Source of the DNA: Streptomyces sp. NBC_01351
Lineage (GTDB): Bacteria; Actinomycetota; Actinomycetes; Streptomycetales; Streptomycetaceae
NCBI RefSeq assembly: GCF_036237315.1
Contig: NZ_CP108356.1
Coordinates: 496,001 to 560,000 of the forward strand
Reading direction: 5' to 3'
Length of the DNA: 64,000 nt
The notes beneath the pieces are model-generated. The model did no database searches. It saw nothing but the letters and a program-made list of their open reading frames with translations, and was not told the DNA's origin. A program made the translations under genes and the position numbers. This document shows positions 17,313 through 26,548 of this stretch, piece by piece. Numbering within the stretch: position 1 is the stretch's first letter; each line of letters opens with the position of its first letter.

Positions 17313-18157
17313 CGGTCCGCAAGAACCAGGCCGCGCTCGGCCCCGAGGAGAAGCGCGCCTTCACGGCGGCCCTGCTGGAGCTCAAGCGCACCGGCACGTA
17401 CGACCGCTTCGTCACCACCCACAACGGCTTCATCATGGCCGACACCGACTCCGGCGACCGCGTCGGTCACCGTTCCCCCTCCTTCCTGCCCTGGCACCGG
17501 CGCTTCCTGCTGGAGTTCGAGGCGGCGCTGCAGAAAGTGGACGCGAGCGTCGCCATCCCGTACTGGGACTGGACCGCGGACCGCACCGCCCGCTCCTCCC
17601 TCTGGGCCGCCGACTTCCTCGGCGGCACCGGCCGCGCCCGGGACGGACAGGTGCTCGACGGGCCCTTCGCCCACGCCGCCGGGAAGTGGGCCGTGAACGT
17701 ACGGGTCGACGGTCGCACGTACCTGCGCCGGGCGCTGGGCGCGGGGGTCCCCGAGCTGCCGACCCGGGCGGAGGTGGACGCCGTACTGGCCATGCCCGTG
17801 TACGACGCGGCTCCCTGGAACAGCGCCTCCAGCGGCTTCCGCAACCACCTGGAGGGCTGGCGGGGCGCCAGCCTGCACAACCGGGTGCACGTGTGGGTCG
17901 GCGGGCAGATGGCGACCGGGGTCTCGCCGAACGACCCCGTCTTCTGGATGCACCACGCGTTCGTGGACAAGCTGTGGGCCGACTGGCAGGCCCGCCACCC
18001 GCAGTCCCCGTACCTGCCGGCGGCGGGCACCGCGAACGTGGTGGACCTGAACGACACCATGCGGCCGTGGAACGACGTGACCCCGGCGGACATGCTGGAC
18101 CACCGGAAGTTCTACACCTTCGACACCGAACCGGTCGCCGCCGCCAGCCAGCGGTAG
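17309..18157 (+). CDS. melC2: tyrosinase
   Basis: A 282-residue type 3 binuclear copper monooxygenase. The six copper ligands are all visible: His38, His54 and His63 (CuA, in [15 protein letters not shown]) and His190, His194 and His216 (CuB, in LHNRVH and WMHHAF), at the same positions as in crystallised Streptomyces tyrosinase. It hydroxylates monophenols and oxidises them to o-quinones, giving melanin. There is no signal peptide of its own; export is with MelC1. It is translationally coupled to melC1 and overlaps the 3' end of the convergent response regulator gene by 46 nt. Confidence 0.97.
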   Translation: MTVRKNQAALGPEEKRAFTAALLELKRTGTYDRFVTTHNGFIMADTDSGDRVGHRSPSFLPWHRRFLLEFEAALQKVDASVAIPYWDWTADRTARSSLWAADFLGGTGRARDGQVLDGPFAHAAGKWAVNVRVDGRTYLRRALGAGVPELPTRAEVDAVLAMPVYDAAPWNSASSGFRNHLEGWRGASLHNRVHVWVGGQMATGVSPNDPVFWMHHAFVDKLWADWQARHPQSPYLPAAGTANVVDLNDTMRPWNDVTPADMLDHRKFYTFDTEPVAAASQR

Positions 18158-18816
18158 TGCAGTTCGGGGCGGCCGACCTGGCCGTACCGGGGGGTGCGGT
18201 CCGCGCGGCCGGTGTCCACCAGGTGTTCCAGGTAGCGGCGGGCGGTGATCCGGGAGATCCCGGCCGCCTCGGCCGCCCCCGCCGCGGTCAGCCCCTCTGT
18301 CGCCGCCCTCAGCAGGGCGGCGACCTTGTCCAGGGTCGGCGCGCTCAGCCCCTTGGGGAGCTCGGCCGGGCGGGGGGCTCGCAGGGCGGCCATCGCCCGG
18401 TCCACGTCGTCCTGGCCGGCCGCCTCGCCCGCCGTCTGGCGGAACTCGGCGTAGCGCAGCAGCCGTTCGCGCAGGGTCGGGAAGGCGAAGGGCTTCAGCA
18501 CGTACTGGACCACGCCGAGGGAGACGCTCTCGCGGACCACGGCCAGGTCCCGCGCGGAGGTCACCACGATGACGTCGACGGGATGCCCGGCGGCCCGCAG
18601 CCCGCGCGCGAAGCGCAGCCCGTGCCCGTCGGGCAGGGTGAGGTCGAGCAGCAGCAGGTCGACGCGGGTCCGCTCCAGGGTCCGGGTGGCCTCGGCGAGC
18701 GAGTGGGCGACCCCGACCGCGGTGAATCCGGGCACCCGCCCGACGTACAGCGCGTGCGCGTCGGCCGCAACCGGGTCGTCCTCGACGACCAGCACCCGCA
18801 CCTCGCCCGCGCTCAC
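18112..18816 (-). CDS. response regulator, CitB/DcuR type
   Basis: A 234-residue protein from a GTG that overlaps the kinase stop (GTGA). The receiver domain (residues 1-125) has acidic VVEDD, phosphoacceptor Asp in LLLLDLTLPDGHG (near 58), Thr/Ser in VVTSA and Lys in VLKPF. The C-terminal domain carries the helix-turn-helix EAAGISRITARRYLEHLV. Pairing with a CitA-type sensor and divergence from dctA indicate control of C4-dicarboxylate or citrate transport. Confidence 0.94.
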   Translation of the reverse strand: MSAGEVRVLVVEDDPVAADAHALYVGRVPGFTAVGVAHSLAEATRTLERTRVDLLLLDLTLPDGHGLRFARGLRAAGHPVDVIVVTSARDLAVVRESVSLGVVQYVLKPFAFPTLRERLLRYAEFRQTAGEAAGQDDVDRAMAALRAPRPAELPKGLSAPTLDKVAALLRAATEGLTAAGAAEAAGISRITARRYLEHLVDTGRADRTPRYGQVGRPELHYRWLAAATGSVSKV

Positions 18817-20408
18817 CGGGCACCGCCCACGACGGGCAGCCGTACGGTGAACTCCGCGCCCCCGGCCGGACCTTGGGCGGCGGTGACGCTCCCGCCGTAG
18901 CGCTGCACCACCTGGCGCACCAGCGCGAGGCCGAGGCCGCGCCCCTCGCCCTTGCCGGACCAGCCCCGACGGAACACGTCCACGCCCTCCGGCAGCCCGG
19001 GGCCGTTGTCCGCGACCCGCAGCAGCAGTCCGTCCCCGTCCGGGCGCAGGGTCACCGCGACCCGGGCCCCCGGGACGGCGGTGACGGCATCGGCCGCGTT
19101 GTCGATGAGGTTGCCGAGCACGGTGACCAGATCGCGGGCCGGCGGCAGATCACCCCCGTCGGCGAGGCTGCGGCTGTCGGGGGTGACGACCAGCTCCACG
19201 CCCCGCTCGTGCGCCTGGGCGGCCTTGCCCAGCAGGAGCGCCACGAGCACCGGCTCCCCGACCGCGGTGATGACCTGGTCGGTCAGCGCCTGGGCGAGCT
19301 CCAGTTCGGCGGTCGCGAAGTCCACCGCCTCGTCGGCGCGGCCGAGTTCGATGAGGGAGACCACGGTGTGCAGCCGGTTGGCCGCCTCGTGGGCCTGGGA
19401 GCGCAGGGCCTGGGTGAATCCCCGTTCATGGTCCAACTCCCCTGTCAGCGACTGGAGTTCGGTGTGGTCGCGGAGGGTGACCACGGTGCCCCGGCGGCCG
19501 CCTCCCGCGACCGGCGCGCTGTTGACCACCAGCACCCGGTCGGCGGTCAAGTGCACCTCGTCCACCCGGGGCCGGTCCGCGAGCAGGGCCCCGGTGAGCG
19601 GGGCGGGCAGGCCGAGGTCCGCGGCGCCGGATCCGGTGATCTCGCCCCGCAGGCCCAGGAGTTCGCGGCCCGCGTCGTTGATCAGGGTGATCCTGCGCTG
19701 CCCGTCGAGCAGCAGCAGCCCCTCGCGCACCCCGTGCAGGGCCGCCTGGTGGTAGTCGTACATCCGGCTGAGCTCGGCCGCGTTCATGCCGTGCGTGTGG
19801 CGGCGCAGCCGGGCGTTGACCACGTACGTGCCCAGGCCGCCGAGGGCGAGCGCGCCGCCGGCGACCCAGGCGAGCGCGGACAGCTGAGCGGCGAGCCGGT
19901 CGCTGATCGCGCGGACGGTGATCCCGGAGCTGACGAGGCCGACGATCCGGCCGTCGTCGGTGAGCGGGGTGACCACGCGGATGGAGGGGCCGAGGGTGCC
20001 CGTGTAGGTCTCGCTGAAGGTCTCGCCGCGCAGCGCGGGGGCGGTGTTGCCCATGAAGGCCTCGCCGATGCGGCGCGGGTCGGGGTGGGTCCAGCGCCTC
20101 CCGTCGGGGGCCATGATCGTCACGAAGTCCACGCCGGAGTCGGTGCGGACCTTCTCCGCGTAGGGCTGGAGGGCGACCGAGGGGTCGACTCCGCGCGCGG
20201 ATCCCCGTACGGCCTCGCGCACGGATGGCGAGTCGGCGACGGCGTGGGCCACGGCCCCGGCCTGGCGCCGCGCCGCGTCCTCGGCCTGGCCGCGGGCGGT
20301 GGCGTACCCGAAGACGGCACACCCTGCGACGACCACGGCGACCAGCAGCACCTGCATGGCGAAGAGCTGGCCGGCGAGGCTGCGCGGGGGCCGGGGGAAG
20401 CGGAACAT
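18813..20408 (-). CDS. sensor histidine kinase, CitA/DcuS type
   Basis: A 531-residue kinase starting MFRFPRPPRSLAGQLF. TM helix 1 (about 15-38) and TM helix 2 (about 176-196) flank an extracellular sensor domain with VDFVTIMAPDGRRWTHPDPRRIG, typical of CitA/DcuS-type carboxylate sensors. A cytoplasmic PAS segment (GLLLLDGQRRITLIND) follows, then the phosphoacceptor region SQAHEAANRLHTVVSLIELG and the ATPase motifs NLIDNAADAV, DNGPGLP and GRGLGLALV. It precedes the regulator with a 4-nt overlap and is divergent from dctA. The ligand is probably a C4-dicarboxylate or citrate (inference). Confidence 0.95.
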   Translation of the reverse strand: MFRFPRPPRSLAGQLFAMQVLLVAVVVAGCAVFGYATARGQAEDAARRQAGAVAHAVADSPSVREAVRGSARGVDPSVALQPYAEKVRTDSGVDFVTIMAPDGRRWTHPDPRRIGEAFMGNTAPALRGETFSETYTGTLGPSIRVVTPLTDDGRIVGLVSSGITVRAISDRLAAQLSALAWVAGGALALGGLGTYVVNARLRRHTHGMNAAELSRMYDYHQAALHGVREGLLLLDGQRRITLINDAGRELLGLRGEITGSGAADLGLPAPLTGALLADRPRVDEVHLTADRVLVVNSAPVAGGGRRGTVVTLRDHTELQSLTGELDHERGFTQALRSQAHEAANRLHTVVSLIELGRADEAVDFATAELELAQALTDQVITAVGEPVLVALLLGKAAQAHERGVELVVTPDSRSLADGGDLPPARDLVTVLGNLIDNAADAVTAVPGARVAVTLRPDGDGLLLRVADNGPGLPEGVDVFRRGWSGKGEGRGLGLALVRQVVQRYGGSVTAAQGPAGGAEFTVRLPVVGGAR

Positions 20409-20451
20409 GGCGCTCAGTGTGCACCGGGTCGTGAACTCAATGAACGCAAGG

Positions 20452-20465
20452 GTGACCGGGGTCAC
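20452..20465. promoter_or_regulatory. Crp-like palindrome in the kinase/dctA divergent promoter
   Basis: GTGACCGGGGTCAC matches the Streptomyces Crp pattern GTGNC-N4-GNCAC and lies 48 nt before dctA and 43 nt before the kinase start. A cAMP-receptor site here would make sense for carbon-source control of dicarboxylate uptake (inference). Confidence 0.55.
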
Positions 20466-20513
20466 AGCGCTGGGTGATGGTCTCCCGGAACGTATTCACC
20501 ACCAGGAGGCATC

Positions 20514-21884
20514 GTGGCCGCCAGGCGCGACAGAACGCACTATCTCTACATCGCGGTGATCGCCGCGGTGCTGCTCGGCATCGCCGTCGGCTTCGCCGCG
20601 CCGGGCGTGGCCGTGGAGCTCAAGCCGCTGGGCACCGGCTTCGTCAACCTCATCAAGATGATGATCTCGCCGGTGATCTTCTGCACGATCGTGCTGGGCA
20701 TCGGCTCGGTCCGCAAGGCCGCCAAGGTGGGGGCGGTGGGCGGACTCGCCCTCGGTTACTTCATGGTCATGTCGACGGTCGCGCTGGCGATCGGACTGCT
20801 GGTCGGGAACCTGCTGGAGCCGGGCAGCGGACTGCACCTGACCGAGGCCGCGGCGCGGGCCGGCGAGGCGCAGGCCAAGGCGGGCGGGGCCGAGAGCACG
20901 CCGGAGTTCCTGCTCGGGATCATCCCGACCACGCTGGTGTCCGCCCTCACCGGGGGCGAGGTGCTCCAGACGCTGCTGGTGGCGCTGTTGTGCGGGTTCG
21001 CGCTGCAGGCCATGGGCGCGGCCGGCGAGCCGGTGCTGCGCGGGATCGGGCACGTGCAGAAGCTCGTGTTCCGGGTGCTCGCGATGATCATGTGGGTGGC
21101 GCCGGTGGGTGCCTTCGGCGCGATCGCGGCGGTCGTCGGGGCGACGGGCATGGACGCGCTCAAGTCCCTGGCCGTGATCATGATCGGCTTCTACACGACC
21201 TGCCTGCTGTTCGTGTTCCTGGTGCTGGGAACGCTGCTGCGGGTGTGCACGGGCGTCAGCGTGTTCGCCCTGCTCCGCTACCTGGGCCGGGAGTTCCTGC
21301 TGATCCTCTCGACCTCCTCCTCGGAGTCGGCGCTGCCGCGGCTGATCGCGAAGATGGAGCACCTGGGGGTCTCGCGTCCGGTCACCGGCATCACGGTGCC
21401 GACCGGGTACTCCTTCAACTTGGACGGGACCGCGATCTACCTGACGATGTCCTCGCTGTTCGTCGCCGAGGCGATGGGCAAGCCGCTCGCCCTGGGTGAG
21501 CAGATCTCGCTGCTGCTCTTCATGATCATCGCGTCCAAGGGCGCGGCCGGGGTGACCGGCGCGGGTCTGGCCACCCTGGCGGGCGGACTCCAGTCGCACC
21601 GGCCGGAACTCGTCGACGGTGTCGGCCTGATCGTGGGCATCGACCGGTTCATGAGCGAGGCGCGGGCGCTGACCAACTTCGCGGGCAACGCCATCGCGAC
21701 GGTGCTCATCGGGACGTGGACGAAGGAGTTCGACCACGCGCGGGCCACCGAAGTCCTCGCGGGGCGGCTTCCGTTCGACGAGGCCACGCTGGTCGACGAC
21801 GCCCACGGGGAGCCGGCGGACGCGCGGCCGGACCAGCCCGTGCCGCCCCAGGCGGCCGGCGCCAAGGACGGCGTACCGGTGTAG
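20514..21884 (+). CDS. dctA: C4-dicarboxylate:cation symporter
   Basis: A 456-residue multispanning protein from a GTG with AGGAGG at ideal spacing. It shows the DAACS family signatures: the serine-rich re-entrant loop STSSSESALPRL near residue 266, the substrate motif VPTGYSFNLDGTAIYLTM near 298, SKGAAGVTGAG near 345 and the cation-site region GIDRFMSEARALTN near 380. It would import succinate, fumarate, malate or aspartate with cations. The CitA/CitB-type system next door is the likely regulator. The last 40 residues are a Pro/Ala/Asp-rich cytoplasmic tail. A hairpin follows the stop codon. Confidence 0.95.
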   Translation: MAARRDRTHYLYIAVIAAVLLGIAVGFAAPGVAVELKPLGTGFVNLIKMMISPVIFCTIVLGIGSVRKAAKVGAVGGLALGYFMVMSTVALAIGLLVGNLLEPGSGLHLTEAAARAGEAQAKAGGAESTPEFLLGIIPTTLVSALTGGEVLQTLLVALLCGFALQAMGAAGEPVLRGIGHVQKLVFRVLAMIMWVAPVGAFGAIAAVVGATGMDALKSLAVIMIGFYTTCLLFVFLVLGTLLRVCTGVSVFALLRYLGREFLLILSTSSSESALPRLIAKMEHLGVSRPVTGITVPTGYSFNLDGTAIYLTMSSLFVAEAMGKPLALGEQISLLLFMIIASKGAAGVTGAGLATLAGGLQSHRPELVDGVGLIVGIDRFMSEARALTNFAGNAIATVLIGTWTKEFDHARATEVLAGRLPFDEATLVDDAHGEPADARPDQPVPPQAAGAKDGVPV

Positions 21885-21900
21885 CCGGTACGCCCGTACG

Positions 21901-21947
21901 GGCCGACCGGGCAGGGTTCGCCCCCACGGTACCCAGCCCGGTCGGCC
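21901..21947 (+). terminator. terminator of dctA
   Basis: GGCCGACCGGGC (21901-21912) pairs perfectly with GCCCGGTCGGCC (21936-21947). The 12-bp stem starts 17 nt after the dctA stop. The loop is long (23 nt) and there is no T-run. Confidence 0.6.
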
Positions 21948-22111
21948 ACTACTCCTCCCGCTATAGGCGGTTTTGAGCCATCGGCCGAAGAACGCGTGTG
22001 TTGTAAAAGGTACTTCCATACGAGGCCACGCGTCTGACATCTTGCGTTCGACCACTTGTTTCGTACGACCCGATAGGTGCCACGAGCACCACCGGGTCTT
22101 CGGAGGACGCA

Positions 22112-23920
22112 TTGATACCCCACATATCCAGCCGACCTCGACGTACCCTCGTGCTGGCCGCCACGCTCGGCGCCGCACTCGCTTTCGGGGCCCCCGCCGC
22201 GCTCGCCGGCACCGCCCCCGTCTCCCCCTCCGCCCCGTCCGCCTCCGCCCCCGCGGCGGCCACGGCAGCGGCGCCGACTTCCCAGAGTGCGACCTGGGTT
22301 GCCGGCACCCGCGCCTACCTCGTGATCACCGCTCCCGGTGACACCACGGCCGTGCGGACCGCCATCGCCAACAACGGCGGCACGGTCTTCCAGTACTACG
22401 ACGCCATCGGCGTGATCACCGCCCACTCCGCGTCCGGCTCCTTCGCCGCCACCATGCGCGACGTGAGCGGGGTCCAGCAGGTCGGCGCCACCCGCACCTC
22501 GGACGTGCCGGCGGACGCCTACAACCCTGCGCTGCCCGCCAACCCGTCGCAGTCGACGACCCCTGCGGGCGAGCCGACCCGCGCCGACATGACCCAGATC
22601 AAGGCAGACCAGGCCTGGGCCGTCACCACCGGCTCCGCCTCAGTGAAGGTCGGCATCCTGGACACCGGTGTGGACGACCAGCACCAGGACCTGGCCCCGA
22701 ACTTCAACGCGGCGGACTCCGCGTCCTGCGCGTACGGCAAGCCGGACGCCCGTACCGGCGCCTGGCGGGACGTCGGCACCCACGGCACGCACGTGGCCGG
22801 TACGGTCGCCGCCGCCAAGAACGGCAAGGGCGTCATCGGCGTGGCCCCGGGCGTGAAGATCTCCTCGGTGCGCATCGCCGAGCCGGGCTCCTCGCTCTTC
22901 TTCGCCGAGAACACCGTCTGCGGGTTCATGTGGGCGGGTGACCACGGCTTCAAGGTCACCAACAACAGCTACTACACGGACCCGTGGCAGTTCAACTGCC
23001 CGGACAACGCCGACCAGGCCGCGATCATCGAGGGCGTCAAGCGCGCCCAGGAGTACGCGGAGAGCAAGGGTTCGCTGCAGGTCGCGGCGGCCGGAAACTC
23101 CAACCTCGACCTGGCCAACAAGACGACCGACACCGAGAGCCCGAACGACTCGACGCCGGTCACCCGCACCATCACCAACGCCTGCCTGGACATCCCGACC
23201 GAGCTCCCGGGCGTGGTCACGGTTTCGGCCATGGGCACCACCGCGAAGGCCTCGTACTCCAACTACGGCCTCAACGTGGTCGACATCACCGCCCCGGGCG
23301 GCGACGCCACCGGCATCTACAGCACCCTGCCGGGCGGCAAGTACGGCAGCATGAGCGGCACGTCGATGGCCTCGCCGCACGTCGCCGGTGTGGCCGCGCT
23401 GCTGGTCAGCACCAACCCGGGCATCACCCCGGCGCAGCTGCGCGACAAGCTGGCCACCCAGGCCAACGACGTCGCCTGCCCGTCGGACTCCCGCTGCAAG
23501 GGCACCACGGCGAAGAACGGCTTCTTCGGCGAGGGCCAGACCGACGCCCTCAAGGCCGTCGGCTCCACTCCGCCGCCCGGCAAGTACTTCGAGAACCTCG
23601 GTGACTTCGCCATCGGCGACAACACCACCGTGGAGAGCCCGATCACCGTCAGCGGTGTCACCGGCAACGCGCCGGCCACCCTCAAGGTGGGCGTGAACAT
23701 CGTGCACACCTACATCGGTGACCTCAAGGTCGACCTGATCGCCCCGGACGGCACCGTCTACACGGTCCACAACCGGTCCGGCGGCAGCGCCGACAACATC
23801 AACCAGGTCTACACCGTGAACGCCTCCGCGGAGGTCGCGAACGGCACCTGGAAGCTCAGGGTGAACGACAACGCCGGCGGCGACATCGGCAAGATCGACG
23901 CCTGGAACCTCACCTTCTAG
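22112..23920 (+). CDS. secreted subtilisin-like serine protease (S8) with C-terminal P domain
   Basis: A 602-residue protein from TTG at 22112, chosen because GGAGGA lies 6-11 nt upstream. A signal peptide covers residues 1 to about 32, and an I9-type propeptide runs to about 160. The catalytic triad is Asp184 (GILDTGVDD), His224 (HGTHVAG) and Ser418 (GTSMASPHVAG); the oxyanion Asn is in AAAGNSN. Residues about 490-602 form a proprotein-convertase P (homo B) domain with TYIGDLKVDLIAPDGT and GTWKLRVNDNAGGDIGKIDAW. It is an extracellular endoprotease, possibly one of those active around mycelial development. Base composition matches its neighbours. Confidence 0.96.
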   Translation: MIPHISSRPRRTLVLAATLGAALAFGAPAALAGTAPVSPSAPSASAPAAATAAAPTSQSATWVAGTRAYLVITAPGDTTAVRTAIANNGGTVFQYYDAIGVITAHSASGSFAATMRDVSGVQQVGATRTSDVPADAYNPALPANPSQSTTPAGEPTRADMTQIKADQAWAVTTGSASVKVGILDTGVDDQHQDLAPNFNAADSASCAYGKPDARTGAWRDVGTHGTHVAGTVAAAKNGKGVIGVAPGVKISSVRIAEPGSSLFFAENTVCGFMWAGDHGFKVTNNSYYTDPWQFNCPDNADQAAIIEGVKRAQEYAESKGSLQVAAAGNSNLDLANKTTDTESPNDSTPVTRTITNACLDIPTELPGVVTVSAMGTTAKASYSNYGLNVVDITAPGGDATGIYSTLPGGKYGSMSGTSMASPHVAGVAALLVSTNPGITPAQLRDKLATQANDVACPSDSRCKGTTAKNGFFGEGQTDALKAVGSTPPPGKYFENLGDFAIGDNTTVESPITVSGVTGNAPATLKVGVNIVHTYIGDLKVDLIAPDGTVYTVHNRSGGSADNINQVYTVNASAEVANGTWKLRVNDNAGGDIGKIDAWNLTF

Positions 23921-23929
23921 CGGTCCTCG

Positions 23930-23978
23930 GGGGACTGCGTGCCGCGGACGGCTACGTGGTCCGCAGCACGCAGTCCCC
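23930..23978. terminator. bidirectional terminator overlapping the end of the FhuF-like gene
   Basis: Arms 23930-23949 and 23959-23978 pair at 19 of 20 positions around a 9-nt loop. The left arm begins GGGGACTGCGTGC and the right arm ends GCACGCAGTCCCC. The right arm is the coding sequence for the C-terminal CGDCVLR of the convergent gene, and that gene's stop codon is in the loop. Position after both convergent genes suggests termination from either side. Confidence 0.75.
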
Positions 23979-24629
23979 GCAGAGGCCGCCACCGGGCACC
24001 CGGTAGTAGAGGCAGCAGCTGCGCCGTACGAAGGCCACGCCGAGCCCCTCCTCGTGGATGAAGGTGCCCGTACCGCCCAGCGCCCCGCCGTCCGCCAGCA
24101 GTTCCCCCGCCAGCGCCACGGCCACGCCGCCGGCGCCGTCGGGCACCCGGTCCATCAGCACCCGCAGCGCTCCGACGAGCCCCGACGCGGCATTGCCCCG
24201 CAGCACCTTCGGCGAGACCCCGAAGCGCTCGCGCAGCGCCGTGTCGAGCACGGCCAGGTTCCCGAGGACGGTCTCCCCGAGCGCCTCCGCCGGCAGCTCC
24301 CCGGGCTCGGGCAGCCACAGCTCCAGCGAACCGGCCCCCGGCAGCCGCCACCACACCCGCTCGGGCGCCAGGTCCGGAACCCGCCCCGCCAGGGCGGCGC
24401 AGCCCAGCCCGACCGACCACAGCCGCGAGGCGATCCCGAACTGCGCCGTCGAGGCGGCCACCCGCCCGGGCCCGCTGCCGATCCGCCGCCCGACCTCGGT
24501 CACGTACGGCTCCAGCCGCTCCCCGTACAGCTCGCCGAGCGGCCGGAACCCCTCCCCGGGCGGCTCCTTCCCGTGGGGCACGGTGAAGAAGGGCCCGACG
24601 GAAGCGAGCGCGCGCAGTACCTCGTCCAT
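23952..24629 (-). CDS. (2Fe-2S)-binding protein, FhuF-like ferric reductase family
   Basis: A 225-residue cytoplasmic protein starting MDEVLRALASVGPFF. The C-terminus has the FhuF cysteine pattern: RRSCCLYYR followed by CGDCVLR (CC-x10-C-x2-C), which binds a 2Fe-2S cluster. The central part contains RVPDLAPERVWWRLPG. Family members reduce ferric iron released from siderophores. No siderophore genes are adjacent; a broken MFS transporter gene lies directly upstream on the same strand, which may once have been an export or uptake partner (inference). Confidence 0.85.
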   Translation of the reverse strand: MDEVLRALASVGPFFTVPHGKEPPGEGFRPLGELYGERLEPYVTEVGRRIGSGPGRVAASTAQFGIASRLWSVGLGCAALAGRVPDLAPERVWWRLPGAGSLELWLPEPGELPAEALGETVLGNLAVLDTALRERFGVSPKVLRGNAASGLVGALRVLMDRVPDGAGGVAVALAGELLADGGALGGTGTFIHEEGLGVAFVRRSCCLYYRVPGGGLCGDCVLRTT

Positions 24630-24641
24630 GCCCGGATGATC

Positions 24642-25535
24642 TCAGGCGCCTCGGGCTCGGCCCGCCCCGGAGTGCACGGCTTCTCCGACGACACCCGCTT
24701 CTACGACGACACCCGCGGCCGGGCCACCCCGGTGAGAAGCCCCGGCCCGGCACACCGCCGGGCCCATCCCGTACGAGGCGGCGAGCAGTACGGCCCCCAG
24801 CAGCAGCCACCCCGGGATCCCCCACACGAGCAGCAGCCAGGTCAGCGCCGGCGGCCCCACCGTGCGCGCCACGGGCACCCCGGCGCCGAAGAAGCCCTGG
24901 TACTGGCCGATCCGGGCGGCGGGGGCGAGCGCGAAGCCGATCTGCCAGGAGCCGGCGGACTGCCACCGCGGGCAGGGTCAGCAGCACGGCCGCGCAGGCC
25001 AGGAAGCCCAACACGTCCAGGACGAAGACCGCGAGGTAGGCACCCTCGGTGTCGGCGCCCAGGGCCGGCCCGCCCACCGCCGCACCCAGGGCGAGGCCCC
25101 CGTTGAGCATGGCCTGGAGATGGGCCGGCACCCCGGTCCGCCGCTCGGGCGGCACCAGTCCCGCGAGCAGCGCCTGGCGGGCGGCCGCGAGCCCGCACTG
25201 GGCGGTGGCGTACACGACGACGGCCGCCAGGAACGGCCAGAAGGACCGGATGACGAGGAAGGACAGGACCGAGGCCGCGGTGGCCGCCGCCAGCGCCGCC
25301 GAGGTGCCGCGCGGGCCGCGCCGGTCGGCGAGCGCCCCCAGCGGACCCCGGCGACGGAACCGACGGTCCAGGCCACGGTGAGCCCGAGGCCGATCTGTGC
25401 GGGCGAGAGACCGACCACTCGGGTGAAGAAGAGGGCCGAACACACGTAGTAGGCGCCGTCCCCGACGGAGTTGCTCCACTGGGCCGCGGCCAGTCGGCGC
25501 GGCACCCCGGGCGGGGGCAGGATCCGTAGCGTCAC
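24642..25535 (-). pseudogene. MFS transporter, frameshifted and internally deleted
   Basis: From a GTG at 25535, VTLRILPPPGVPRRLAAAQ and SALFFTRVVGLSPAQIGLG begin an MFS protein. The frame shifts near 25345, where one base seems missing before PLGALADRRGPRG. The second frame continues through TM segments LAAVVVYATAQCGLAAARQ and LGAAVGGPALGADTEGAYL to LTLPAVAV. Near 24960 it joins a third frame, SAGSWQIGFALAPAARIGQY, that fits a region about 100 residues further on in a full-length MFS protein, so an internal deletion accompanies the second shift. The three pieces total about 300 residues against the usual 400. At least two lesions make sequencing error an unlikely explanation. Confidence 0.78.
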
Positions 25536-25607
25536 GCCCTCATTGGACCAACGGGGTGGGGGTGGCCTGCCGGGCAGAGACAATCGAGGCTCCGCCTACT
25601 GGGCCAC

Positions 25608-26408
25608 TTACAGTCCCGCGAGGAACTCCAGCAGCGCCCGGTTGAAGGCCTCCGGCTGCTCCACCCCCGGCAGGTGGCCCGCTCCGTCGATGACGGCGAG
25701 CACCGAGTGCGGCATGAGTGCGTGCAGGGCCTCGGCTTCCGCCACCGGGGTGTAGACGTCGTCCGCGCCGACCAGCACCAGGCAGGGCTCGGCGGCCGCG
25801 GCGAGCACGGGCCGGTAGTCGGGGCGCTCGGCGCGCCCGCGCAGCGCGGCGGCCGCGCCCTCGGGATCGGTCGCACACATCATGGCGCTCACCCGGGCGG
25901 CCGCCTCGGGCATGCCGGTCACGTTGTAAGGCGCCAGCATCTTGTCGATGACCTCTTCCGCGTACGGCTTCATGCCCTCGGCGAGGAGCCGCTCGGCGAG
26001 CTCCCGGCGGTGCTTCCTGCCGTCCTCGGTCTCCGGCACCGGCGTGGTGTCGGAGAGCACGAGGGCCCTTACCAGACCCGGGTGGCGCAACCGCATCTCC
26101 ATGGCGATCTGCCCGCCCATGGACACACCGCCGACGACCGCTTGTTCGATATCGAGACGGCCGAGGAGGGCGGCGAGATCATCCGCCAGGTCGGCGAGCA
26201 GAGCGGTACCGGGAACCACCGGACTTTCCCCGTATCCCCGCAGGTCAGGGGTAATCACACGGTAACCGGCGGTGGTCAGCGCGGCCGTCTGGGGGGCCCA
26301 CATCGTGCGGTTGAAGGGATGTCCGTGGATGAGGATTACGACCGCTCCGTCGCGGGGACCCAAGTCGTCGAAAAAGACGTTCACGCCATTGCCAAATTGG
26401 GGGTTCAT
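25608..26408 (-). CDS. alpha/beta-fold hydrolase
   Basis: A 266-residue protein with no signal peptide. HGHPFNRTMW forms the oxyanion region, GVSMGG the nucleophile elbow (Ser near 95), and the catalytic His is in DGAGHLPGVEQPEAFN near residue 243. The C-terminal pattern is that of the 3-oxoadipate enol-lactonase/haloperoxidase-like subgroup. It is monocistronic and divergent from the GNAT gene. The substrate is not predictable. Confidence 0.93.
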   Translation of the reverse strand: MNPQFGNGVNVFFDDLGPRDGAVVILIHGHPFNRTMWAPQTAALTTAGYRVITPDLRGYGESPVVPGTALLADLADDLAALLGRLDIEQAVVGGVSMGGQIAMEMRLRHPGLVRALVLSDTTPVPETEDGRKHRRELAERLLAEGMKPYAEEVIDKMLAPYNVTGMPEAAARVSAMMCATDPEGAAAALRGRAERPDYRPVLAAAAEPCLVLVGADDVYTPVAEAEALHALMPHSVLAVIDGAGHLPGVEQPEAFNRALLEFLAGL

Positions 26409-26548
26409 GAGAGGACTTTAAGGGGCTACATTGAGCCACTCGCGTTCACCTGACAGCCCGTTGCCTTTCACCCGTGTTTTGCACGGGGGGCGACGTCAGG
26501 GACGCAGACTGTGCAACCACCCCACCGCCCAGAAGGACCGAAGGCTCC

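Noticed and set aside
16917..18157. A secondary-metabolite cluster around melC or melD
   Set aside because: No PKS, NRPS, terpene or RiPP genes are seen anywhere in the window; the tyrosinase pairs stand alone.
24978..25583. Complete small transporter gene starting at 25583
   Set aside because: Only its first 60 or so residues look like an MFS protein; afterwards the real continuation is in another frame, so it is part of the pseudogene.
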